A stretch of DNA of 64,000 nucleotides, taken from assembly GCF_051020765.1 (NCBI RefSeq), contig NC_134929.1:6065384-6129383 (forward strand), read 5' to 3'. The notes under the pieces are model-generated. The model did no database searches. It saw nothing but the letters and a program-made list of their open reading frames with translations, and had not been told where the DNA came from. Source of the DNA: Lasioglossum baleicum (lineage: Eukaryota > Arthropoda > Insecta > Hymenoptera > Halictidae). The translations under genes were made by a program, and so were the position numbers. This document shows positions 12,273-25,011 of this stretch, piece by piece. How positions within the stretch are numbered: the stretch's first letter is position 1; the number at the start of each line of letters is the position of its first letter.

Positions 12273-15200
12273 CAGTATATATGTATAGTATACAGTATAC
12301 AGTATACACTCCGTACGGAAGTCTACTGTATTCGCACCAAGTAGAATCGGCGGATCAGGATCAGACGCGCCAGCCTATTCGAATCCAATGGCGCTCGTAT
12401 TGTACTCGATGAATCTTGAAACCTGATTTCGTCGACACCAGAAGCTCAAACCAAAAAACATTGTATTCTGTAATACATTTCCGACGTATTTTTACAGGCG
12501 AAACACCCGGTATAGAGGCTTCTTCTTGCGGCAAACAGAGCACAGCTCCTATTTCTCGCAGTGAAGCTCAGCTGTGTTGCTAGTAATCGAATTTCACCGG
12601 TTCGATCGGTCACCGGGTCTTCCGGTTTCGAATTATCCGGTCGAGAGACACGAGCACGATCCGCAAAAAGAAGGTCTTCCTTGTTTCATCGATCGCTCGA
12701 ATGCCACGGGATAAAGGATACGCGTGGTTTTCTCCTCTATTCAGCCAGAACCTCGATTCTACGTTTTTGTGGCCCGTTTCTCGGACTTCAATTGAGAACC
12801 AAGGGACGTTTGACGGTTCGACTTCGAAGTCGCGGTGATCGAGGCGCGCTTCGAATCGGCACGAATCCTTTCGAACAGCGTCCCGATAGCGTCGCGCGTC
12901 CATGCGACGGGCTCCGGACTCCGGACTCCGGATAACGAAAGTTCGGGAAGTCACCTACAATCGGTCGACCACGCTCCGAAATTCCCGCAGCGAAGCTCCG
13001 TAAGCTTCCTTTATTCCCTGGCCCGTGTCTCCGTCCGTGAACCGTTCCATTCCACGCGCGATTTATTGATCCACGCACAATTCTACCTCGACGACCAACT
13101 CAAACTCGGCTCGAACAGTGGCGCTCAGCTAAACACTATTTTCATCTTCCCCCATCATAGTTCGCCAGTCTCGTTTCATCTATCCTCCTATCGGCCGCTC
13201 GAGCCCTGTCCCCCCGTCAACTATCATTTTTTCTGCCGCCGCGCCGCAAGCGAAAGGGTTAATTTTCGTCTACGACAACGATGCCCTCCCATTCGCGCAA
13301 CCTTCTTCCAGCGACCCTTCCACTTGTGCAGAGCCACTTCTGAAATTCGTCTTTCAGGACTCGCGCGACAGTTTAGTACTCGCGTTAGCGAAGCGGTAAT
13401 AGTAGTACCTACTACAGGTTCGTTTGTTCATTTCTCACTGTGCTTGTCGACGCTAAGGGCAACGAGAATAATTACGAAACGATCTTTACGCGAAACAACA
13501 ATTTTCTCGCTGCAAAAATGTCTCTCCTCTTTCGATAGTTTCGATAGTTTCGATAAATAAAATTCTGAAATTCTTTGATTTGTTTTACCGTTCCAAGCTC
13601 TACCTGCTCGCTTTGGTCATGAATACATAAAAATGTCCGACAAGTGCTAACAAGATAATACGTATAATCACGAGTACGTTACACACGTTCAGACCGCAAC
13701 ACTTGCTAATTTTCTCGGCAAATAAAGTGGCCGTACTAAAACGAAAATCATGTACGACTCTGCTGAACGTTAAACGCCAGTTGATCCGGTAAACGTTGTT
13801 CTCCCGCGTTTCCGTTATAAAACAATATTCTAAAACAATCCTCTGCCGGAAGTGGTCGGAACGTTATAGCCTCGGGGAAATGGGATCGAGAAGCAAATTC
13901 GTATCCAGCGATCACCGGCGATCACCGGCGATATACGGCGAAGAAGCTCGAACTCTCGGCCCGGCGAAACCCATGAAAACCGCGGCAAAAGAGAACGGTG
14001 GGAAATTCGAGGATTTTATGAGGCAGACCACGTTCCATAATTGCAGCCAGCCGTGCCCATTACGAATTTAAATATTGATTCTCGCCGCTGGCGGCCGTAA
14101 TGGAATCTGAAAAGCCTGGAAACTGGGCTTTGGAATATCGGCTGGCCCGGGCGCGGGCGGCGTGGCCCGGCGCAGCGCCCAACTTGGACCTTGCTCGCGG
14201 CGGTTCCCGCGAGAAACCCTCCGTCCATCGCCTCCTTTCGTTGCATTTCGAATGTTGGATCAAAGTTAACGGCGCGGCGCGGCGCGGCGGCAGAACGAAG
14301 GAGGACTACTCTGCACTTGCAAACTCCCCGAGCATGTTCTCGAGATGATTCCATCGTCGGCCTCGAGAACGAATTCAACGACATTTAATCGTCGACGAGA
14401 CGCTTTAAAATGAGCTCGGTACTAAGCAGTTTCCGGTTGGGAAGCAACGAATCAATTGTCAGGCGAATGGATCGTCGGTCGGTTTTCTTCGAAAGAAACG
14501 CGGTCCGGGGAGATCACGAGCCTGAACACGAGCCGACAGCCCATAAATACATTAGTCTCGCTAATTGACGAATCGTTAATCTCGCCCCGCGTTACATCCG
14601 GAATGGTAACGGATGTGGACAATAACGACTCGGAGGGCCGCAAAATCGGTCCGGACACACTCCATTCTCCCACGCTCGAAAATCGCATCAACCTACACGC
14701 GGAACGAGTTTCTGCCAAAGCCTGGATACGTTGGGATATACGATGTATCGGTCGGTTCTGTAAACGGCAATGTTTCTTCGGTTTCCGGACCCGATGTGGC
14801 GTTACTTTTATTTATTTATCCCTTTCCGCCTCGCGGAGAGGAGAGAGAGAGAGAGAGAGAAAGAGAAAGGGAATTTTTCTTCTTCCCGTTTATCCCATTT
14901 CTCCCATTCCTCCTTACCGCCTGGACTTTCAATAGTTGTTCAATTTTTTTCTTTTGCCGAGCTGTTTGTATAGTTACGTATGCACCGCGATTAAAGGCAG
15001 GCCTTTAGAAATCTGCGAATCGCGGCGAAACCATAGCTAATTTTCGCTTCCACCGCGTTTCCAGTAGTACACTCGACGCTGCATCGGACGAACCGTTCCT
15101 GGGCGCCGCGCCGTGCGCGTTAACGGTTCCTGTTCGTATCCTGTTCTATTCCTTTCCTCCTCTCGTTCCGCATGTTTCTCGACTCTTTTTTTTTCGCCGG

Positions 15201-17298
15201 CGCGCGGCAGTCAGCCGAAGGGAATCGAGACGGTCGTAGCAAGGCAGACGAGTGCTCGTTCCAATTCGATATGTACAGGGTGGTCCAACTAAACGTAGTT
15301 GTTTTAATATATCTCCTCCGCTCGCGATAGATAGAAAACAGATTTGCGCAAGTAGTGCTGCAGTGGCGGAATTGCAAACAACATTTTCATGCCAACATTA
15401 TCTTTTAGCCCTTAAGGTAGCCATTTTAATATTTTCTTCTCCCATGATCATATAAAAGATCATTTCTGTGAAAAATAACATTTTCATAGTAAGATTATTC
15501 TTTTCGGAGAATTTTCAGAATTACTAATATATAATACATAATTGAATACGCAGAGGATGATAAGAAATGATTAAAGACTCGCATCGATCAGCACGGGTTA
15601 AAACGATCAATTTTAATACGCGCGTGTAGCTACACTGCATGAATTCATCAAACTTTTATAAACTACTTTATGGAGCGTTAAATAGCAAATACATATACGT
15701 TTCATGACACAATAGGCAACGTTATCCATCGTCGCGCGGATAGTAAATATGTATATGTATTCTACGTACTGTCGCTGTAAAAGTTTCATTAAACATGAAA
15801 TTCGTTTCTAATAAATTGCGTAGAAAAATACATGTTTTCTACCATCGCGATCGGCGGATATGTTTTGGTGGGCACCTTCGCGGGAACCAAAGTAGTATAA
15901 TCTAGTGCGAATATACGTGCTGGAACGATTCCCATGGAAATCAAATATTCAGGAAATAAAATATTAATATTTTATACAGGGTGTTTTGCTATTTATATAG
16001 TCTGCTCGCATACATACGCTATGTATATGATTCGTATATATATATGAATATATAAGAAAGCTGCTTTATTCGTGCAGTTCGATGCGGAAACAGCATGACT
16101 GAAATAACATTGATTACCGAATCACGGGAGATGATATGAAAAACTTGTCGGACATACCAACAATACGATGCAATTCGCGCGCGTTCGCGTAGATAATAAT
16201 TTGAATAAGAGTTACGGACAATACCATAATTCTCTGATACTTTCTGGCTATTCTGTGTTTCACCTACTCGTTCCTGTGACAAGTGCATTTGTCGCATCTG
16301 CAGTCCAGCCACAACAGTGCAGTGAAATGAAACTTTCTGACCGTTTCAAGCGACCGAGTGCAACTCTGTCCAGTTTCATTTACCGGGAGAGTACGTCTCG
16401 GCGAAAGGATGACCCCGTCGTTCCTCGATCTCGTTTGTCGCATTGCCGATAAGACGTAATTCCCATCGATACGGAGGCAACCGAACGGAAGATATTTTGC
16501 TCGCCGCGCCGGATGCCGAGCAATTTCGTTTCGCTGACGTTGTCGATGCGATCGGTCCCTAAACGGGAACGGGAACGGGATACGGAAACGGGGTCGTTAG
16601 ACGTGTACGCGTACGTATTTCTACGTGTGTACGTACCCTGCGGAGGAGGATGGAACGCGACCGAGAACGATAAAGAAGGGAAGCGAAACGATGCCGAGCG
16701 TTATTCGCGCCGATACTGGATAAGAGGGATGTGGATAGACAGGGGTCTGCCTCCCTTCGATAGCGATCGACGACGTTCAGTCGGAACGATGATGGACGAA
16801 TGGGACTCGTCCGGGACGGGTTCGAAATTTTCGGTACACACGCTCCGCATCGAGATCGACCACGAATTCAACAGGACACGCTAGACCCTGATTAACCCCC
16901 GTTTCCAGCGTTCTAGGATCTTGCAATTAACGCAACAACCGGGCAAGTACAGATTTTCAACATTAAGACGGAGTGGGGTAAGTACGTCAACGGGGCAAGT
17001 CCGTTAATTGGTTATTTTTATTATAATATCAACGAAATTTCTTAATGTTCGAAATTTATTAATGTAGTATACATAAGTTAGTATAAACTATTCGACATAG
17101 ATGTCGCCCAAGAATAAAGGTGTTTTCCTCGCTTAAATTTGCAACTTTGAGGTTACCCTGAACGTGCAATAGTTTACAAGTTATTAATATATTCTGTGTT
17201 GTTATTTTAGGTAAGTACAACAAATGTTGATGTAGGTTTACATTAAACAAACCGTTTCTATTGTATTTTTCAAAAATTTATTCAGAAAAGCACCAAGA
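12273..17298. other. Gene-poor spacer
   Basis: No exon chain can be supported. It includes a GC-rich block (14.1-14.3 kb) with a repeated CGGCG motif, a short GA array at 14,838-14,860, and two ACAGGGTG sequences in the same orientation (15,275 and 15,976) that resemble ends of DNA transposons. The second is preceded by an 18-bp AT palindrome at 15,958-15,975. Confidence 0.5.
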
Positions 17299-17338
17299 TG
17301 CACTTGCCCCGTAAATATTACTACACGGGGCAAGTGCA
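17299..17338. repeat. Perfect 14-bp inverted repeat within a GGGGYAAGT motif cluster
   Basis: TGCACTTGCCCCGT (17,299-17,312) is repeated as its exact reverse complement at 17,325-17,338 across a 12-base loop. The arm motif CGGGGCAAGT or GGGGTAAGT also occurs near 16,942, 16,976, 16,993 and 17,355, giving six copies in about 420 bases in both orientations. It looks like a repeat-derived block of unknown class. Confidence 0.75.
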
Positions 17339-17819
17339 TACTATCACGGTGCGGTGGGGTAAGTGCGTACTCTATGGGTAACTATAAAACTAAACAATAC
17401 ATTTAATGGAATAAAAAGCATTTTGTAAATTCTTTTCTTGTCCCTACGTAACACTTGAAACAAGGGAAAAAGTTGTTCAAAATGTGTAGCTATATAACAT
17501 ATAATTAAATTTCATCGCAATCGGAGAGGAGTAAATCTTTTGAAATAATTACAGTTTTTTGCGAATATCTCGGTAACCGTTCATTTGCGCAAAATGAACA
17601 CCCCCCACCGCAGGCGTTGTCACTATGCTAAACACGCTGCCCAATATTTTAATTTTAAGATTAGAATTTTCTTCGGTATATCGGAATAGAGGAGAATATT
17701 CTCGAAAATCGGAATAACTTTTAGCCCCGGTCTCCCCTACTATGACTTTGGACAAGAAACTGTATAAAATTAATTTCACCGTACATATTTAGAGAAACTT
17801 GTAAGATTGTGGTCGTCAA

Positions 17820-17900
17820 GCCTATCTGTGGCACAGTGGTAGCGAACGTGTTTGTATTACGCAATCAACGATACAAGTTGTCCCAGGATCGATGGTAGAA
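17820..17900 (+). pseudogene. tRNA-like relic or tRNA-derived SINE head
   Basis: TGGCACAGTGG (17,828-17,838) fits the RNA polymerase III A box. About 48 bases later GTCCCAGGATCGATGG resembles a T-arm and B box with a substitution in the GGTTCGA core. I could not close an acceptor stem or a clean anticodon arm, so a functional tRNA is unlikely. A tRNA-derived SINE head or decayed tRNA fits better. The sequence lies 330 bases left of an inverted-repeat element. Confidence 0.4.
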
Positions 17901-18234
17901 CCGTGTACGGGGTGATTCTACGTGAGAAAATAAGTCGAAAATACGGATTAAACTTTTTTCATTTGAGGCTTTGTTCCCAAGAAAATCGACTTCCATAATC
18001 CGTCAAGTCCGCGTGGCCAGCATTTCTATGAAATAGAATGGGTAGGTCGTGCACAGGCGCATCGGACGATTCCTATTCAATAGGAGGCGTGTGCGCCCGA
18101 ATTTTAAAACTCGATTACATAGTATATGTATACCTGTCACCTGTATATCGAAAGCGAGGCGTCGAAAAGAAAAAAATTTATTCTCTATATTTCCGACATA
18201 ATTTCTCATGTAGATCCACCCTCCCTACGATCGT

Positions 18235-19306
18235 ACAGGGTGTAAAAAAAGTAATGGTCATCCGTAGTAGGGGTGAATCTACGCCTCCGGATCGGTGACC
18301 GTTTATAAGAGACACTTGCCGCAAAATTGTTTATAACAAAAAGAATTGTTGTTAACGTTTCTTTATTATGTGACGGTTACTCGGTGCGTTGGAAGGTGTT
18401 GCCGCGTCAGTCGGCTGTCCAAGGTCGCGGAACCTCGAAGAGCTAAGGTGGACCTACGTCGCGGTTTACGGCCGGTAATAGCGCTTGCTCGGTTTAGCGG
18501 ACGCTCGGTGTAGCTCGGCGTTCGCGGCGTAGGGGCGGATTCCCACTCGGCTTTCACCACTGGGGCTGGATTGGTACCTGCTCGGCGTTTCGCCACTGAG
18601 GTGGAGGGACTCCCGTCGGTATTTCGCCACTGGGGCCGGGTTGGTTCCTGCTCGGCGTTTCGCCACTGAGGTGGAGGGAATGGTCGGTCGGTCGTGGACG
18701 GAGGACCGGGAACCGGGGACCGAAGACGACCCTGAATTGACGTTTGTCCGGGGTATTTATCCGCGGACGCGTTCGTCTTTACTCGCGAGAAACTCTCGCG
18801 GTCGCGGTCTCGCGGCCGGCTCGTAGGCGCGGAGTTCCGACGGTGCTGTATTGGTGGGGATAGTTTCGCGCCAGGAAGGATGTAACCGTTACAATTACAT
18901 CAATCAACCTTCTACTCATCGAGAAGAGAAATAGTTATTAAGATACAACATATATGTATAAGCTGTTGACGTTCTTGCAAAATGTCATATGTATGTACTA
19001 CAGTCCACACGACGACCCCGTGTCGATCAGATAGAACATGATAGTGTGCCCGCCTCGAGACAAACGACAGCTTATATCTCAATAACTATTTGTTTGCGGA
19101 GAGAGATTGCGACATGTTTCGCTTCTTTCAAACTTTTTCTCTTCTGGATGAGTGGAAGGTGTTGGTGTAAATAACAATTTAACAAAACTATTTTCTGTGT
19201 TATAAAGAATTTTGCGGCAAGTTTCTCTCACAAATGTCCACCGATCTAGAGGTGTAGTTGTTCACCCCTAGAACAACGGATGACCATTACTTTTCATACA
19301 CCCTGT
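18235..19306. mobile_element. Non-autonomous DNA transposon with about 100-bp terminal inverted repeats
   Basis: The left arm (18,235-18,336) and the right arm (19,202-19,306) are diverged reverse complements that share ACAGGGTGTA, AGTAATGGTCATCCGT, AGGGGTGAA, GATCGGTG and TTGCCGCAAAATT in order. The 870-base interior is GC-rich, codes for nothing recognisable, and contains a 70-bp tandem duplication (about 18,558-18,690). The size, long arms and lack of a transposase indicate a non-autonomous element. Outer ACAGGGTGT ends resemble those of some insect Tc1/mariner-type elements, but I see no convincing target-site duplication, so the superfamily is left open. Confidence 0.8.
18558..18690. repeat. 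70-bp tandem duplication inside the transposon
   Basis: Two direct copies with a period of 70 bases share CACTGGGGC, TGGT.CCTGCTCGGCGTTTC and GCCACTGAGGTGGAGGGA. A partial third unit with the GCCACT motif is visible upstream. Internal subrepeats of this kind are typical of non-autonomous elements. Confidence 0.85.
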
Positions 19307-22300
19307 GTACCATCGATACCACCGGGTCCCTGTTCACGGAAGTACGTAACGCTTGAATGGGTATTGGACGATTTCAAGGATTAGCAACCGATTATCGGCG
19401 AGGCATTTGATGAAAATGTTCTTTGAAGAAAAACCACGGGGATCAAGGCTGGAACAGTAGAAATGAAATTCCAGATGAATATAAGAGATGAGAAGAGAAG
19501 AGAAGAGAAGAGAAGAAATGAAATTCTAGAGTCTAGAAGAATTGAAGAATAGGAGAATATAAATGAAATTCCAACTATTCTACGTGCACAACAGTAAAAC
19601 TGAATAGACGGGTTGTTTCGATAACCGAAATCGATATTATAGCAGTTTTCAAGTCTGGTACGAAACGGTCGAAACGTGTTTTTCATTAGCGATTCCCGTA
19701 TCCATCCCCAGAAGGAACGGGAAAAACCGTATAAACCTCGAAAACTTTCGATCCGCCGCTAAACAAAGGCGTTGTTCTTCGCTTATCCAGGGTCTATTAT
19801 GCCTTCGACAATGTCTATCACGGTCCAGCGAACGCGCCCCCGCTTTGCTCGATATTGAAAAGTCCCAATTCTTTTTCCTCTTACCCATGCTTTTCTCTTC
19901 GACATCCCCTTCTTCCTCGTTTCCAAGTACAAAAGTACAATATTTTTCCTCGTGTACGAAAGTAGTTCGCGTCCTTGGAAGATTTTTTCTCTTCGTTCTG
20001 TTTCTCGAACGACACGGTACATAGAAGGTGTGAAAAGATTCGTCTTGGATGAATCTTGTTAGCGCGAAACGAGGAGTAACGACGCTTTTTCCCGCGCGAG
20101 ACAGAGATCGAACGGAACCCCGCGGATTTTCGTTTCGAACCTCGTTCCGTCCGCGTTGCAACAAATCAACTACCCACCGCGAATCCTATGAGAAACGCGA
20201 ATCTTTATCGGCGAACGCGTTCGGGGGAAAAAAGGTAAATCGTTCTCTCGAATTTCGCGATACATCGGCCTCTCGGCTAGAACGAAAATAGAGGGGATAT
20301 CGCTTCTGGTCCGATAGAAATCCTATCGGAAGCTTCTCGATGCACCTTCCTTTGAGGGTTACAGCTCCACCACTGCAAAATAACTAAAAATTCTTTTTCT
20401 CGCTGCGGCGATAGTTTCGAGTCTACCACATAGACTACAGGAAATCTCAATTCGATAAAACGCGTTTATCATAAAACGACAAGATATTTCAATCGACAGC
20501 GGTGCGGTTACAAAAGAAATCTGCAGGTATCCAATACATATCTTATTACATATACACCTATTCAATTTACGAGGGAAAAAAAAAATTAATTTTTATCTTG
20601 CATAAAAATCTTTAGTTCTGCAATCGACACCCAGCATCTCGAGGACTCTGAGAATAGCGAACTTGACCAATCAACATCGTATAATATTATATTTAGTAAT
20701 TTTTGATGCGCATACGGGAATTGTATGAGATATGCCCCACCCTCCTATGGGATCCCCGCAGGAGTCTAGGCTTTTAAGGCCGGCTAGGCCGGACCTCGTT
20801 ACGGATAATAATATAATTGGACGATTCGTGGAAGCTAAGCGGCCGTACTTGCGCCTATGAGACGCCCTATTATCACGGGCCACCGGCTTTGTAATGCAAA
20901 ACCAATTTCCTCCTTCCGTCTCGTTCGACGGAGGCGGAGACTCGGCTAGGAAGACCTTCTCCTGCTCGTCTTCCGGCCCTTTGCTTCGATCATTTCAACG
21001 TCAGTTCCTTCTCCCCCTGGATAAAACTTGTTATTTTATGAAAAATAAAAACATGATCCCGTCTAACCGGGAATCTAGTCTAGTCAGAGAGAGAGAGAGA
21101 GAGAGGGGGAGAGAGAGGGAGAGGGAGGGAGGGAGGGAGATCGGTCTCGAGGATCGACGTCGGTTGACCCCTACGGAGGCTAAGGCCGAGCTTTATTTTC
21201 CCTCTCGGGGAACCCAACCGAACAGAGACGGTATTTTTATTCAAATTTCATTCAGTTCGACCCACCCTCCGAACTTTCGCGTTGCCGTTCTCCGAGACGC
21301 GATCGTATTATGCGTCTTCTCGAATAAAATCGACTCGGCCGATGCCGAAACTTTCGGAATTTATTCTATTTACGGAAAGCTGATCGTCGGCTCTATAAAT
21401 TCGAATTTCTTTCAGCCGACTTTCAGCCGGGGGAGCTCGTCTTCTCTCGGTTCGCCTTTTCCACCCCCGCGTTCCTAATGGGACACCATGCAACGTCGTC
21501 GACCAAATGGAAAGCACGCGCCGTGTCTCGAACCAACACCCACGCACAGACGTATGGATATTCCATTCGCGCATACAGCAGTGACTGCGAACATGCGAAA
21601 ATGCTACAAATTCAAACTCAACGGTTTATCTGTAAATTTGTCTGTCGTTTTAGTAAGCTCCGAACGAAAAATGCACGGTTAAAGCAGTAATTGTTGTTGC
21701 TATACGATATACGAGCTACTATATGTAGAATATAGATATGTATCGCGAATGACGAAGGGGTACCCAACACCCTGGTTAAACTGTCCATCGAGTTGCAAAG
21801 TCTTCGCGTCTACTATTCGTGAAGCGAGACTTTTCGCTGGAGATGTCTGCGTGTTACTGCGTATGCACACGTGCGAAGTAACACGTTGCAGTTCCTTATC
21901 GAATCGTGGGCATCTCTGCTCGGCTTGCTCAAGGATGCTCTATCCTTAACAGCACCTGAAGCAACTGAAGTAACTTTCAAGCAAATGGAAAAGTTCAAGA
22001 TGCATTTCGAGGAGAGAGAATAATGGGCACTGTGTGGATCTTCATTGAAATTCTTGGATTATTTGCCTCCTAAGTTCGTGCACGCGTTTCCTTCTTCAAC
22101 ATTTTCTACATGACATAAATGGTTCAAGATCTGCAACCTTAGCACACCTGAAACACAGTAATTTGCCGGTCCACAAAGGAATACTAACAACCGTTCCTCG
22201 TGCACTCGTAATCTTCATCAACTGTTCACGATGTACAATTTAATTCCGTTTTAGCTGTTTCACTATACATACACTATACATTTCAGATGTATTTTGATTT

Positions 22301-22995
22301 ATTTAGAAATTTTTTCACACTCTTCTACGTGTCGAAAAGGGGTTGTAAGAATGCCGCAATTTATGCGCAGCGTTGCAAGAGTGTATCGCGAAGAAAGCGT
22401 ACGGAAGGGATCGCGATTATCGTGCGCGCGTTTGCCTTGAATAGGTGCGAAGAATACAGGTAGGAGACCTGCTGCAGTTCGCGGATAGACGTCACCTGCG
22501 GCGGTCGCGTGCGATAACAGCTCCGTGTATCGGTGCCAATGTCAGCGCTGAGTTATCGTCTCGTTGTTTGCCGAGGAGTCGTCGCGACGCGGAGAGCCCG
22601 GGTTTTCGCCAGAGGCGTTCGAGGAGGACAAACGAGCCTGCGGAACCGAAGCCAAGATCGTAAAGACCGGCTCCGCGTTTTCGACCGAGAACACGAACGA
22701 AGCGAACGCGGTTCCCTGTAGTTTTGTAATTCTATTCGCCGCAAAGGACCGCCGCATTCTACTCGGCCGGGTCAATAGATTCGAAAATGTTTGAACGTTG
22801 CCCGCGGGCGCAGGTAGGGGGCGGCTCACTACCGAATGCCCGACGCGACGTTGAAAACGATCATAACCGATCGGTATATGTGTACATACTACATACTATG
22901 TATCGTCAGTTATCGCGTTTCATAGCCAAATCCACCGAAAAAGTCATTCCCCTCGCGATCGCGAGCTGTTCCGTTTTCGGAGCTATACTACGATA

Positions 22996-23128
22996 GTGCA
23001 CGCTTAAGGGGCTATTCTGGTTTCTGATTTTCAAAAAATTCAGCTTGAATTGGCCCAATGAAAACTCGGAACCCGATCTGATTTTTGTGGAATTGGGTGA
23101 GGACATGGGCAGACGTTTAAGCGTGCAC
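22996..23128. mobile_element. 133-bp foldback with perfect 12-bp ends
   Basis: GTGCACGCTTAA (22,996-23,007) and TTAAGCGTGCAC (23,117-23,128) are exact reverse complements. The sequence just inside the left end, TTAAGGGGCTATTCTGGTTTCT, matches TTAA..GGATATTCTGGTTTCT near 3,922-3,944, suggesting both belong to one dispersed family with TTAA near its ends. It is too short to code for protein. Confidence 0.5.
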
Positions 23129-23939
23129 CTCTAGAACCCTTCGGAACCCGATTAGCAGAAATTACGAGAATTACTGTCTAATGTTAGCGCCGCGCCGCGC
23201 CGGAAGGATTAGGGCGAAGCAAAGCCGAGTAAAGTCAGAGGGAAACGACGATAAGAATAAAATGAGTGGCGAGCGTTCGCTGCGAAAGTAGTCGCAGTAC
23301 GAGAAGAGTTGCTAATGATTCGCTAACGAGATACGTGCTCGGTCTGTTTCGTACGGGGACGAGAGAGAAGCTAGGTTTCCTCTTGAGACTCTCCACCGTC
23401 GCCACCTCTGACGGGCTTCGTCTTTCTCTTTATCTCCCTCCTGTATAGTCGCTTCCCATTTTCTCTTATTGTCCGCGCGGATATCGTCGCCTGTATATCG
23501 TCTCTGTTCTTGTTCTAGTACCGTGTAACGTGTAACGTCCCGTTTGTCCACCGTAAGTTCCGAGTCGCGTACGAGAATCGCTGTTTCCAAAAGTCGGAGG
23601 CGTCGTAAGGCGCGCTCGATAACTAAGAATACTTTTCTGTCAGCCCGGAAACACGAATGAAGCCCGTGTAAAAGCGAAGTGCATCTCGACACGGGAACCT
23701 TTTGCGTACATACCAGTTTCCTCCGATACACATCGACTTTTCTCTTTCACCCTCTCCCTCTCTCTCTCTCTCTCTTTCTCTCTGACGAGTCGAGGCAGTA
23801 CTTTTATTTCCAACCGCTTTACCTCCGGACTCTTATTTACGTGTCGCCGGGAAAGCGTTCCCGTGTCTCGACATCGAACCAAGCCCTTCTTGCTGACTCG
23901 GCTCGGCTCGGCTCGGCTCAGCTCCGCGCCTGGTGTTCC

Positions 23940-24040
23940 GATCCCGATATCGATACCGATGTCGACGTCGATGCCTATGCCGATACCAATACCGATACCA
24001 ATGCCGATGTCGACGTCGACGTCGATTCCGAAACTGAAGC
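23940..24040. repeat. Cryptic CCGATA/CCGATG/TCGACG hexamer array
   Basis: About sixteen degenerate six-base units with phase kept throughout. Open frames across it read as Asp-Val or Pro-Ile-Pro-Met dipeptides and are artefacts of the repeat. Confidence 0.75.
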
Positions 24041-24601
24041 CGACGCTCTGTAATGCCGTGCCATTGCCATGCCACGCGATGCCATGCTCCGCTCCGCTAT
24101 GCCTTGGCATACCATACCGCAGCCATAGCGAGATTTCTCGTTTCGTCTCGTCTCGTCTCGTCTCCCCTCGTCCGCGCGTTTCCATTAAAACCCTGCCAAC
24201 CAACAGAGTCTTTGCGAATTTATCGACCCGATCTTCGCCTACGAATATTTATGAGTCGCCCGGCCGACCGTGAAACTTGCCTCGAATTCGCGACGCTATT
24301 ACACAGACTATCTCTACCGGTCCGATCCGGCCCGGCCCGGCCCGACCAGAAATCCACTTACACAACTCGTTCACGGAATTATTCAAATATTGGCGCGATA
24401 CTCCCCAAATTTTCCGAACCCCGTGAGTTATTTTCTCCGAGGGAATCGGTGCTTGAACGGTGCGTGCACTAGAAAGGGAAAAGTATTTTTCTTGGTCAAG
24501 TGTTAAAGTTTGTATTTTCTTCAACCTTCAACAGTCCACCTGACCGTGACGATGAGACAACAGCAGTTAATCGTATGCGTGTCGCGAAACAAGGGAAAGG
24601 G

Positions 24602-25011
24602 ACTAGCCGATTAAGATGGCCAAAACTACACTTATTTAGAGGTTTTTCAATGGCTATGGAACCATTCGAAAGCTGACCAATAGAAACCCCTCCGTGTAAA
24701 ATTTCAGCCCTCTTGCTTTCTCGCGAGGGTAGTTAGATTTGATTAGTAGATATGTAGTCTAATTTTTTACGAGCACAGTTTGCAAGAAAAAAATCTGAAA
24801 AAATTCTGTAAACTACGCCTTAGGACCCAAAATACAAGTACATATGTTACATTTTTTTCCGGAATTTTAGAACGCATCGGAGACCGAAAAATGCGCGGAA
24901 AAGGAGCGAAATTTGATTTGCCCTATAACTACCCTCGTGGGTCAGCTTTCGAATGGTCTTTGAAATTGAAAAACCTTTAATGGCTGTTTTGACCATCTTA
25001 ATCGGCTAGTC
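24602..25011. mobile_element. 410-bp foldback element (MITE-like)
   Basis: The two ends are reverse complements over at least 90 bases with about 75-80% identity by eye. Shared blocks in order are ACTAGCCGATTAAGATGG, CAAAAC, AGGTTTTTCAAT, ACCATTCGAAAGCTGACC and, further in, CGAGGGTAGTTA. The centre is AT-rich and non-coding. Short CGGCTAGTCGG-type repeats flank the right end. No transposase and no unambiguous target duplication are visible. Confidence 0.75.

Larger units (their letters stand above)
19307..24601. other. Gene-poor spacer
   Basis: No gene is supported. Simple repeats include an AGAAG array (19,495-19,520), a GA/GGGA array (21,086-21,139) and cryptic CCGATA/CCGATG hexamers (23,940-24,040). 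A 194-codon open frame at 20,894-21,478 is rejected because its middle is only the GA array and the rest matches nothing. A short perfect inverted repeat lies at 22,996-23,128. Confidence 0.5.

Noticed and set aside
20894..21478. 194-codon plus-strand open frame
   Set aside because: The centre is translated GA repeat (Arg-Glu runs), and the flanks show no domain or splice context.
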